The notes below the pieces were generated by a model. The model searched no databases, was not told the origin of the DNA, and saw only the letters and a list, made by a program, of their open reading frames with translations. A stretch of 21,468 bases of DNA from positions 1 to 21,468 of the IMG/VR virus record IMGVR_UViG_3300032299_001139. One strand, 5' to 3'. Origin of the DNA: a virus. This document shows, in pieces, positions 1-6,985 of this stretch; position 1 is the stretch's first letter; each line of letters starts with the position of its first letter. A program made the translations under genes and the position numbers.

Positions 1-963
1 AGACTTGGTGGCACTATTGATTTATCTCAGTTTGCAAATCTTACAGAGTTTATATGTCAGGGTAATGATGTTACAAGCATTGCTGGTCATACAACCAATA
101 ACAATCTAACAAAATTAGATTTCGACGATAATAAAGTAACTGGTTCTATTCCAATTTATCCAGCTAATAGTGGACTTACTTATTTAAATTGTCAGAGAAA
201 TCTGCTTACGGGCTCAATTCCTAATTTATTATCATTTCCTAATTTAACGAATTTTTATTGTGCTAATAGTCAGCTTAGTGGCTCAATTCCTCCTATATTA
301 TCACATCCCAATCTAAAAGTTTTTTATTGTAGCGATAACCAGCTTACCGGCTCAATCCCAGCTCTTCCCAGTGGCATAACTCATTGCACTTTTTACAACA
401 ATCAATTTACAGGACCAATACCAAGTGTAAGTAGTTCTACTAATTTAAGTCTTTTTTATTGTTTCGGCAATAAATTAACTGGATCCATACCGAGCTTAAA
501 TGGATTAACCAAGTTAATAGATTTTCGGTGTCAAGGACAAACCGGCGTAACAAAACTTAGGGGATCGATTCCAAGTTTAAACGATAATAATAGCCTTATA
601 CTTTTTGCTTGTAGCGCGAATGAACTAACTGGGTCTATTCCAAATCTTACAAACAATATAAAACTAGAGTATTTTTATTGTGACAGAAATCAACTCACAG
701 GTTTTGCTGGTGGTTCAGTCTCTAACACTTTGGGGCAATTTGAAGCATATAATAATCAATTAACTTCCACAGTAGTTAATAACCTTTTATCAGCTTTTGT
801 GGCGGCGGGGAGAACAACTGGCACGCCAGTTGTAAATGGAACTTGTACATTAAATTTAGGTGGAACAACTAATTCCAGACCAACGGGTCAAGGACTAACG
901 GATTTTGCAACATTAACAGGTAGAGGTTGGATTGTTACAACAGGAACTGCCGCAGCATTATGA
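1..963 (+). CDS. Leucine-rich-repeat adhesin/fibre protein, C-terminal part (5' end outside window)
   Basis: The reading frame is open from the left edge to a TGA at 961-963, so only the C-terminal 320 residues are present. It shows about ten tandem leucine-rich repeats of 20-24 residues with the pattern LxxFYCxxNxLTGSIPxL, resembling the plant/BspA-like LRR consensus, and most repeats carry a Cys two positions after the strand hydrophobics. The repeats end near residue 265. A tail follows with a Gly/Thr-rich TLNLGGTTNSRPTGQG segment and an RGWxVTTG ending, as in LRR surface proteins of bacteria and phages. Such domains form a solenoid for protein or glycan binding, so a receptor-binding fibre or appendage is the likely role (inference). 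The stop overlaps the ATG of the next gene (ATGA), indicating translational coupling. A TTG at 730 could be read as a start but lies in mid-solenoid and is not one. Confidence 0.85.
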   Translation, partial: RLGGTIDLSQFANLTEFICQGNDVTSIAGHTTNNNLTKLDFDDNKVTGSIPIYPANSGLTYLNCQRNLLTGSIPNLLSFPNLTNFYCANSQLSGSIPPILSHPNLKVFYCSDNQLTGSIPALPSGITHCTFYNNQFTGPIPSVSSSTNLSLFYCFGNKLTGSIPSLNGLTKLIDFRCQGQTGVTKLRGSIPSLNDNNSLILFACSANELTGSIPNLTNNIKLEYFYCDRNQLTGFAGGSVSNTLGQFEAYNNQLTSTVVNNLLSAFVAAGRTTGTPVVNGTCTLNLGGTTNSRPTGQGLTDFATLTGRGWIVTTGTAAAL

Positions 964-1223
964 TTAAAATATATTCAAATCAAGAAAGACCAGATGTAAT
1001 TCCAATGGTTGATAGCGTTATGACAAATGAAACCGAATGGTGGATGATTTATAATGCAAATACATTACAAGTGCTTGTTCCACCACAGCAATGTGCGGGA
1101 GGAACTTCCTGTGTATATACGATGGTTATTACTGACACAAAACAAGAAATAGATCAATATATTCAAGATAATGGTTTAATTCTTCCACCTAGCGAGTTTG
1201 ACTCTATTTATAATATAGAATAA
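960..1223 (+). CDS. Small hypothetical protein downstream of the LRR adhesin
   Basis: This 87-residue protein starts at the ATG inside the ATGA overlap with the LRR gene. A longer reading from a TTG at 927 is possible but would run 37 bases into the upstream coding region. It is soluble, with no signal peptide or membrane segment, and has a WWMIYNANTLQVLVPP stretch and one Cys pair (CAGGTSC). I do not recognise the family. Its coupling to an adhesin gene suggests a fibre-associated role such as a chaperone or cap, but nothing in the sequence proves this. Its last 20 bases overlap the end of the minus-strand gene that follows, so the two transcription units converge, and no terminator hairpin is visible between them. 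Confidence 0.7.
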   Translation: MIKIYSNQERPDVIPMVDSVMTNETEWWMIYNANTLQVLVPPQQCAGGTSCVYTMVITDTKQEIDQYIQDNGLILPPSEFDSIYNIE

Positions 1224-1791
1224 CACGTTCTGGTATTTCCAGATATTCTTTATAAGATTTTAGAATTTTAGCGGGACAAAAGTCTTGCACTTTTTCATAT
1301 TTTCTATTGTCTTCTGGCCATTTTCCAAAATTATATAAGAAAGCATATTTATATATAATTGCGTTCGCACTTTGCACATATTTTTTATGATCAAAAAGTT
1401 TATTATTTTTAATAATATTTACAGCGCATTTTTCGCAATCTATTTCTAATTCCATTAATGCTTCTAATTCTTTTTTATAATTTTGTGGTTTTAAAATAAT
1501 TTGTGAATAACTCACATCGTAATCACAAAACTTATTCCATAATTTAGAATCATTTCTCCATTGCATAAAATGGCAGTATTCGTGAATTAATACGCCAAAC
1601 CATTCGTCTTCTTGTAAATTTCCTTTTGCTACTTTAATAATTGGATTGTCATGAGAATCCATATAAAAAAGTCCTGAGCATTTACTTTTACCACCGCAGT
1701 AATTTCCTTTTAATAAAACAATACGACCATCAAGAGATTCGATATCTTCCTTGATGATATCGAACACCTCGGAATTAATTAAAGACGACAT
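1204..1791 (-). CDS. Putative zinc metallopeptidase with HExxH motif
   Basis: This 195-residue protein is the only clear gene on the minus strand. The ATG at 1791-1789 is chosen over an ATT one codon upstream. Residues 67-76 read VLIHEYCHFM, a canonical HExxH zinc site (H70, E71, H74). Downstream, a helix with ELEIDCEKCAV (about 114-124) offers acidic residues that could give the third ligand, as in minimal gluzincin-like peptidases. An N-terminal beta segment has a Cys pair (YCGGKSKC, 31-38). No signal peptide is present, so it should act in the cytoplasm or inside the virion. The target is unknown; virion maturation or host-protein cleavage are guesses. It is divergent from the sigma/terminase operon, with a GTGTAA motif 10 nt upstream of its start. 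Confidence 0.75.
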   Translation of the reverse strand: MSSLINSEVFDIIKEDIESLDGRIVLLKGNYCGGKSKCSGLFYMDSHDNPIIKVAKGNLQEDEWFGVLIHEYCHFMQWRNDSKLWNKFCDYDVSYSQIILKPQNYKKELEALMELEIDCEKCAVNIIKNNKLFDHKKYVQSANAIIYKYAFLYNFGKWPEDNRKYEKVQDFCPAKILKSYKEYLEIPERVILYYK

Positions 1792-1810
1792 CAATAGTTA
1801 TTTACACTAG
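1792..1810 (-). promoter_or_regulatory. Putative phage promoter motif driving the metallopeptidase gene
   Basis: Read on the minus strand, the sequence is CTAGTGTAAATAACTATTG directly followed by ATG. It shares TAGTGTAA plus a TAT element five bases later with motifs before four other genes in the window. GTGTAA ends only 10 nt from the start codon, so a -10-type element here would give a very short or absent 5' leader. No -35 box is evident. The promoter role is inferred from recurrence and position. Confidence 0.5.
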
Positions 1811-1849
1811 CATTTTTATAAAATGTTGATAGAAGAGATTTTGGAATTT

Positions 1850-1871
1850 TTTTGTGTAAACCTATAGAATA
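1850..1871 (+). promoter_or_regulatory. Putative phage promoter motif for the sigma/terminase operon
   Basis: A T-rich run leads into TTTGTGTAAACCTATAGAAT, 19 nt from GTGTAA to the ATG at 1879. The same spacing (18-19 nt) is seen before the portal and protease genes. It faces the minus-strand copy at 1792-1810, making a divergent pair within about 85 bp. The sequence matches the recurrent T(T/A)GTGTAA(A/T) element, and the promoter role is inferred. Confidence 0.55.
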
Positions 1872-1878
1872 CTAGTGT

Positions 1879-2283
1879 ATGAAATATTTTTGCTCAAAAT
1901 GTGGCAAGACCACCCAATATAATTTTGAACTACCAAAATTTTGTGCTTTTTGTGGGCAATCGTTTGCTAGTAAAACATCTTCCATGCCAGTAGAAGATAA
2001 AAGAAATAAATTTTTAAATGAATTAAAATTAAAGAAAAATATAAACTCTATAGAAGTTGATGATGAGAGTTATGATACAATAGATAGCAATATTGACTTT
2101 AAAAAAATTAAACCATCTTTTAAAGTAGATGTTTATCAAGCAAAAGGGGAATCTTTTGGTAGTTTAATTGATAATCCATCTGCTCCTATTGAGATAAATA
2201 ATCAAAATAATATTCAAACAAAAACTAAAGAAGAAATTTTATCAGAATTTCAAAAAGAAGCTGGCTCGTTAAGATCTAAATAA
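1879..2283 (+). CDS. Small zinc-ribbon protein upstream of the sigma-like factor
   Basis: This 134-residue protein opens with a zinc ribbon: C5-x2-C8 and C22-x2-C25, the second as FCAFCGQSF. The rest is polar and Lys/Asp/Asn-rich, with probable disorder around residues 34-105 and a short C-terminal helix (TKEEILSEFQKEAGSL). It is the first gene of the operon and lies one base before the sigma-like gene. Zinc ribbons usually bind nucleic acid or protein, and the context makes a transcription cofactor plausible (compare the T4 gp33/gp55 pairing), but no homology to gp33 is claimed. There is no Shine-Dalgarno; the ATG follows the promoter-like motif by 19 nt. Confidence 0.75.
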   Translation: MKYFCSKCGKTTQYNFELPKFCAFCGQSFASKTSSMPVEDKRNKFLNELKLKKNINSIEVDDESYDTIDSNIDFKKIKPSFKVDVYQAKGESFGSLIDNPSAPIEINNQNNIQTKTKEEILSEFQKEAGSLRSK

Positions 2284-2284
2284 T

Positions 2285-2995
2285 ATGCCACGCAAAAAAA
2301 AAGGCGTTGTTAGACCATCTTTTGAAGAATCGATAGATATTATTAATTCTGAAATTCAAAAACGCAAACATCGTTGGCATTTAACTGCCATCGCATGGAT
2401 GGATTTCGAGGATGTTGCTCAAAGATTAAGAATACATATTTATAAGAAATGGGAGAAATGGGATCCACTGCGCCCTATGAGGCCATGGCTTAATCAAGTT
2501 ATTAACCACCAAATGACAAACATGTTGAGAAACCATTATTCTAATTTCTCGCGCCCATGTTTAAAATGCCCATTTAATACTGGAGATTATGGTTGTTCTA
2601 TATATGGAACACAAAATAATTCTTGTAAGGACTATTCTAAATGGGAAAAAAGTAAAAAATCAGCTTATGACGTAAAATTCCCATTAAGTATTCATAGTCC
2701 AAACCATGACAACCCTGAAACAACCTTGGAAAATGTTTTACATGATACGGAGAACATGATGGATATAGAAAATTTAATGCCACTTTTCCATGAAATCATG
2801 AAGAAAAATCTAAGTCTCATTGAGTGGAAAGTTTATGATTATATGTTTTTACAGCATTTAGACGAGTCCGAAGTAGCAAAAAAAATGGGTTATAAATTAA
2901 GTTTAAAAGAGGGGCGGCCAGCATATAGACAAATTAGTAAAATTAAATCAAAAATTTTACAAAAAGCGCGCGAAGTTGTAAGGGAGGTTTTATAA
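2285..2995 (+). CDS. Sigma-70-family-like transcription factor with four-cysteine insertion
   Basis: This 236-residue protein has the layout of a small divergent sigma factor. Residues 40-86 (DFEDVAQRLRIHIYKKWEKW, then PWLNQVINHQMTNMLRNHY) look like sigma region 2, with the acidic/aromatic start and the PWL...N...N helix typical of ECF-like factors. Residues 176-230 (LSLIEWKVYDYMFL, then DESEVAKKMG and a basic helix RQISKIKSKI) look like region 4 with a helix-turn-helix. Between them is an insertion with C92-x2-C95-x8-C104-x9-C114, probably binding zinc, which ordinary sigma factors lack. The N-terminus is basic (PRKKK). It would bind host RNA polymerase core and direct it to phage promoters. 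Position upstream of the terminase and the recurring GTGTAA motif suggest late-gene control (inference). The start is one base after the previous stop, in the TAATATG context common here. Confidence 0.7.
   Translation: MPRKKKGVVRPSFEESIDIINSEIQKRKHRWHLTAIAWMDFEDVAQRLRIHIYKKWEKWDPLRPMRPWLNQVINHQMTNMLRNHYSNFSRPCLKCPFNTGDYGCSIYGTQNNSCKDYSKWEKSKKSAYDVKFPLSIHSPNHDNPETTLENVLHDTENMMDIENLMPLFHEIMKKNLSLIEWKVYDYMFLQHLDESEVAKKMGYKLSLKEGRPAYRQISKIKSKILQKAREVVREVL
2981..2988 (+). promoter_or_regulatory. Strong Shine-Dalgarno site, unusual for this window
   Basis: AGGGAGGT lies six bases before the ATG at 2995, inside the last codons of the sigma-like gene. It is the best anti-16S match in the window; most other starts have none. 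It supports ATG 2995 as the true start of the probable small terminase and shows that the host ribosome can probably use SD sites. Confidence 0.65.
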
Positions 2996-4107
2996 TGGAA
3001 GAAATTCTTACATTAGAACAGCAAAATAGATTAAAAGAATTTTTGCAAAAAAATCCTGAAGCCACCCTCACAGAAATTACTGCTTATACTTATAATAATG
3101 AAAATATTGATAGCCGTAGTAAAGAAGGGCGGATTTTAAAACAATATTTATTAGATAATAATATTGAATATAAAAATCGGTCAGTTTTCCAAAGGGGTCG
3201 CGTTTCATTAACAAAAGATCAAGAAGAATTTATAAAAAATAATTATAAAAATCAACACTATTTAGATATGGCGAAAATCTTATTTAAAAATAATACTTTA
3301 ACCCATCTAAGTCTCGAATCGCGCGAAGTTAACAAATATGTTAACAAACTGCAAAAAGCAGACCCTACTTTTTTGAACATGACGACTTATGTTCCCAAAG
3401 AATCGGAAGTCACGACCCCAACCCCTCTGGGTGAATACTTTCCACCGCGCCGTATGGATCAAACATTATATCGAATTAATAAATATCTTAACTTGGGGTG
3501 GGAGGATAAGAAATTAAAAGCCGTTCAGACTAAGCAAGTCGAAATGTTGCAAAGATATTTGAATACTTTTAGTTTTTGTTATCAAATTAATACCTATCGT
3601 CGTGAAGACGATAGAAAATTATTTGAGGATGCTTTTATCCGTTATACATATGATAAAGAAGATCTTACGCAAGAAGAACTAGATCAATTTATTACCTTAT
3701 GTACTGAGACAGTTACGGCTTCAAGTATTTTGCAACAGGTTGAGGACTTGCGTCAATTATTGAGACAGGCATCGGAAGAAGACGATGGTCGCAATATTAA
3801 AATGAGCCTTAATGAGGCAATTAGTAGCTTACAAACTGAATACAACCAATGTCGTAATAGACAAAATAAATTATATAAATCACTTGTAGATGATCGATCT
3901 AAAAAAATACAGGAGCGCAAGGAAGAAAACGCAAGTATTCTTAATTTAGTGCAAGCGTGGAAAGACGAGGAACGTCGTAAAAGTATTATTCACCTCGCGG
4001 AAGCTCAAAAACAAAACCTGCAAGACGAAGCTAAACGCTTATCATCAATGGACGAGTTAAAAGCGGTAATTCGTGGAATTGATATTGATGAAATGGTTCA
4101 TAGTTAA
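2995..4107 (+). CDS. Probable terminase small subunit (DNA recognition)
   Basis: This 370-residue protein overlaps the sigma-like gene by one base (TAATG) and has a strong Shine-Dalgarno. The N-terminal ~115 residues are helical and look like HTH DNA-binding modules: a 'LTEITAYTY' helix pair, then SLTKDQEEFIKNNYKNQHYL near residue 72. The middle (125-230) is mixed, and residues 245-355 are a long charged coiled coil. A DNA-binding N-terminus, an oligomerising helical part and a place just ahead of the nuclease and large terminase fit a small terminase subunit that recognises phage DNA and stimulates TerL. It is larger than typical TerS (140-200 residues). No diagnostic motif proves the assignment; another DNA-binding packaging factor is possible. 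Confidence 0.5.
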   Translation: MEEILTLEQQNRLKEFLQKNPEATLTEITAYTYNNENIDSRSKEGRILKQYLLDNNIEYKNRSVFQRGRVSLTKDQEEFIKNNYKNQHYLDMAKILFKNNTLTHLSLESREVNKYVNKLQKADPTFLNMTTYVPKESEVTTPTPLGEYFPPRRMDQTLYRINKYLNLGWEDKKLKAVQTKQVEMLQRYLNTFSFCYQINTYRREDDRKLFEDAFIRYTYDKEDLTQEELDQFITLCTETVTASSILQQVEDLRQLLRQASEEDDGRNIKMSLNEAISSLQTEYNQCRNRQNKLYKSLVDDRSKKIQERKEENASILNLVQAWKDEERRKSIIHLAEAQKQNLQDEAKRLSSMDELKAVIRGIDIDEMVHS

Positions 4108-4118
4108 TATAATATATT

Positions 4119-5054
4119 ATGAATAAGAACAAAATATACTTAAAATGTAAAGTTTGTGGTGAAGAATTTAATTATTTTGCTGAACTACAAAAACATTTAA
4201 GATATTACCATAAGCTTTCTTGTAAAACTTATTTTGAAACTTATTGGAAGCGCATTGATCGTTTTAATGGAACAAAATTAGAATATAAATCTTTTGACCA
4301 ATATATTACTTGCGATTTTGTTGATAAAAAAAACTATAAAAACTGGTTAAAGACTCTTTCCAAAGAAGAGTGTGCGGATTATTTTAAAAGTAAGTTAGAG
4401 CAATATTGTGATTTAAAAACTCTTGATATGACGCCCAGTCAGGTAGAGTGTCAAAGTATTAATTGTTTATTACCTATTAGTACAATGGAAGCTTTGTCTG
4501 GAATCTGTTACAATGATTTATGTAAAAAAATTGGATTGCATTCCAGATTTAATTATCAAATTCCTGATGAAATTCCTTTCACTCCTGTTCCACAAATTAT
4601 TGTAGATAGTCGTGAACAAAAACCATTTCATTTTGAAGAGCATACTTTAATTGAATCTAAATTAGAATATGGCGATTATTCTCTTCACCCTAACAATAAA
4701 TTAGCAGTAGAGAGAAAAAGTTTATCTGATTTATATGGAACTTTGAGTGGTGGCCGCGAAAGATTTGAACGCGAAATTCAAAAGGCTAAAAAAATGGAAG
4801 GTTATATTGTCGTAGTTGTAGAATCGACTCTCAATAATATGATGTATCAAAAACAAAAATTTGGTAAAGCTTCTGGCGAGTTTATTGCTCATAACATGAG
4901 AAAATTATTACGTCAATATGATAATTTACAATTTGTTTTTTGTGATGGGCGCGAAGAAGCCAGAAATAAAACACTTCATATTTTAGGTATGAATGAAGAA
5001 GCTTGTAAAATAGATTTACAATATTACTTTGATACAAAATGGCACTCATCGTAG
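4119..5054 (+). CDS. C2H2 zinc-finger + ERCC4/XPF-type nuclease
   Basis: This 311-residue protein has an N-terminal C2H2 finger (C10-x2-C13-x12-H26-x4-H31) followed by YYHKLSCKTYFETYW, a fold used for DNA binding. Residues 158-245 match the ERCC4 nuclease core: IIVDSREQKP (D163, R165, E166), LEYGDYSL (D186) and VERKSLSDL (E198, R199, K200, D204), equivalent to the XPF family GDxnERKx3D signature. It should be a metal-dependent structure-specific endonuclease, cutting branched or flap DNA. It overlaps the large terminase start by 16 bases, so a role in trimming or resolving replicative concatemers before packaging is likely (inference). TerL has its own RNase H-like nuclease, so this is an extra activity. 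No SD; start ATG lies after an AT-rich 11 bp gap. Confidence 0.8.
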   Translation: MNKNKIYLKCKVCGEEFNYFAELQKHLRYYHKLSCKTYFETYWKRIDRFNGTKLEYKSFDQYITCDFVDKKNYKNWLKTLSKEECADYFKSKLEQYCDLKTLDMTPSQVECQSINCLLPISTMEALSGICYNDLCKKIGLHSRFNYQIPDEIPFTPVPQIIVDSREQKPFHFEEHTLIESKLEYGDYSLHPNNKLAVERKSLSDLYGTLSGGRERFEREIQKAKKMEGYIVVVVESTLNNMMYQKQKFGKASGEFIAHNMRKLLRQYDNLQFVFCDGREEARNKTLHILGMNEEACKIDLQYYFDTKWHSS

Positions 5055-6943
5055 GAAATCAAAAAAAATCTAAACCATTAGCTAACGTTAATAAAGAATT
5101 GCTTGATTTAAAAGGCGATTTAACCGACGAAGAAGCAAGGGTTAGCCTTGCTAAATTTCTAAGATATAATCTTGGTTTTACTACGGAATTATCAATGGGC
5201 TTGACATTAGAAGCTTATCAAGAATTAACGTTAAATTCTTTTTTTAATAGAAACTATTGCATGTTAGTATGGGGTCGTGGTGGTGCTAAAAGTTTTTGCG
5301 CTGCAATCTATTGTATTCTCAAATGCATGCTAGAACCTGGAACTAAAATACTTATTGCATCTATTAACTTTCGTACTAGCCGCCGTGTTTTTAATGAAAT
5401 TGAAAAATTTTTAATGTCTCCAGGGGCGGCTCTAGCGCGACAATGTTTTGGTTTAAAAAGCAAGCGTAATGACCAGTACGAATGGCAAATTAATGGCGGT
5501 AGTATCACAGCTATCCCACTAACTGGAGAAAAAATTCGTGGTATCCGTGCTAACGTACTTATATTGGACGAGTTTTTACTTTTACCCCCAGATATTATTG
5601 ACAATGTTCTTATTCCATTCTTGAGTTCGCCAAGAGATGTAGGCGAACGTATTCGTATTAGAAAATTAGAAGAAGAATTAATAAAAAAGGGCTTATTACA
5701 TCCAGATAATAGACATATCTTTGAGAACACATCTCAAATGTTATGTTTAAGTTCTGCAAGTTATACCTTTGAACATTTATTTCGCGTTTATCAACAATGG
5801 TCGCATTTGGTAGAACATCCAGACGAACAAGAGTCTAAAGAGGGCGAGCTTCCTGGGACATATTTTATTTCCCAATTAAGTTATGAAGCCTTACCACAAC
5901 ACATGGTAGATCAAGGCGCGATTCAAGTTGCTAAAAGTGGTGGGAGTTCACATCATTCGTTTTTACGTGAATATTGCGCCCGTTTTATTGATGGTGGGGA
6001 TAGTTATTTCTCACCTAAAAAAATGCATGACTGTACGATTCCAGATGGAGAATACCCAACCACTAAAGTAATTGGAGATAGTGATAAAAAATATATTATA
6101 TCTATTGACCCAAATTTTTCTTCTTCAAAAGGTGCTGACTATTTTGCTATGAGCGTTATTGAGATTGACGAAGAAAAGAAGCAGGGTATTTTAGTACATG
6201 GTTACCAAGCGGCTGGCTCATCTTTACAAGATCATATAAAATATTTTTATTATTTATATAAAAACTTCAATATTGCCTTAATTGTAATTGACCATGCTGG
6301 TGCGGATACTTTTATTGACGCGGTTAATAACTCTCAATTTTTTAAAGACATAAATCGTAAAATTGGTTTTGTGGATTTTGACTCTGATAAAGAAAATGAA
6401 GATTATACTAAAATGTTAAAAGACTGCGCTCGTCAATATAATAAAGATTTTGGTAATATATGTATTAAACAATATTTTACTAGTTTTTTCTTGGGTCGCG
6501 CAAATTCTTATTTACAAACCTGCATTGATCATAAAAAAATATGGTTTGCCTCGCGCGCGAGTAACCATCCCGATATCTTAGAAAATATTTTTACAATGAA
6601 CCTTCCAATGGAATATATTTACCCAAGAGGAATTGGAGATAAAGCTGATAATGAATTTGAGACTAAAAAATTAACTGTTAGAGAATTTATAGAACAACAA
6701 GATTTTATTGTACAGGATACTAAAGATCAGTGCGCCAATGTTGAAGTAACCACAACATCTAGGGGCACTCAGAGTTTCGATCTGCCATCTCATTTGAAAA
6801 AATCTACAAGTATAAACAGGGCTAGAAAAGATAATTATACAACCCTGATGCTTGGTAATTGGGGCGTTAAAGCTTATTTTGATATAATGGCTCCAGAGAA
6901 CTTTGCGAAAAAGAATACAACTTTTGTCGCAGAATTAATCTAA
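5039..6943 (+). CDS. terL: Terminase large subunit (packaging ATPase and nuclease)
   Basis: This 634-residue protein is the packaging motor. The ATPase domain shows a Walker A variant WGRGGAKSF (78-86), Walker B VLILDEF (173-179, D177/E178) and a coupling-motif-like CLSSAS (236-241). The C-terminal RNase H-like nuclease begins with YIISIDPNF (D357) and continues with LIVIDHAG (D418), expected metal ligands. Length is normal for TerL (450-700). The start overlaps the nuclease gene by 16 bases; the next Met is at residue 53, inside what looks like the conserved N-terminal region, so 5039 is preferred. It docks on the portal encoded next and translocates DNA using ATP. A 12 bp GC palindrome lies within the gene at 6550-6561. 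Confidence 0.95.
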   Translation: MALIVGNQKKSKPLANVNKELLDLKGDLTDEEARVSLAKFLRYNLGFTTELSMGLTLEAYQELTLNSFFNRNYCMLVWGRGGAKSFCAAIYCILKCMLEPGTKILIASINFRTSRRVFNEIEKFLMSPGAALARQCFGLKSKRNDQYEWQINGGSITAIPLTGEKIRGIRANVLILDEFLLLPPDIIDNVLIPFLSSPRDVGERIRIRKLEEELIKKGLLHPDNRHIFENTSQMLCLSSASYTFEHLFRVYQQWSHLVEHPDEQESKEGELPGTYFISQLSYEALPQHMVDQGAIQVAKSGGSSHHSFLREYCARFIDGGDSYFSPKKMHDCTIPDGEYPTTKVIGDSDKKYIISIDPNFSSSKGADYFAMSVIEIDEEKKQGILVHGYQAAGSSLQDHIKYFYYLYKNFNIALIVIDHAGADTFIDAVNNSQFFKDINRKIGFVDFDSDKENEDYTKMLKDCARQYNKDFGNICIKQYFTSFFLGRANSYLQTCIDHKKIWFASRASNHPDILENIFTMNLPMEYIYPRGIGDKADNEFETKKLTVREFIEQQDFIVQDTKDQCANVEVTTTSRGTQSFDLPSHLKKSTSINRARKDNYTTLMLGNWGVKAYFDIMAPENFAKKNTTFVAELI

Positions 6944-6955
6944 TAAAATATCAGA

Positions 6956-6981
6956 TTTTAGTGTAATAGACTATTATAATA
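6956..6981 (+). promoter_or_regulatory. Putative phage promoter motif for the portal operon
   Basis: The 42 bp gap between TerL and portal holds TTTTAGTGTAAT then AGACTATTATAATAAG. GTGTAA (6961-6966) is 19 nt from the portal ATG, the same spacing as at 1854. TATAATA inside the motif also resembles a bacterial -10. No hairpin terminator precedes it, so read-through from the terminase operon is possible. The assignment rests on recurrence of the motif. Confidence 0.55.
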
Positions 6982-6985
6982 AGTT

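Noticed and set aside
730-963. Separate short gene starting at TTG 730
   Set aside because: The same frame is open to the left edge and codes continuous leucine-rich repeats, so it is the end of a longer gene.
927-1223. TTG start at 927 for the small gene after the LRR protein
   Set aside because: ATG at 960 in the ATGA overlap is a better start; the extra 11 residues lie over the upstream coding frame.
5308-5730. Minus-strand open frame inside the terminase gene
   Set aside because: It lies wholly within TerL, whose Walker motifs are on the plus strand, and its translation has no recognisable domain.
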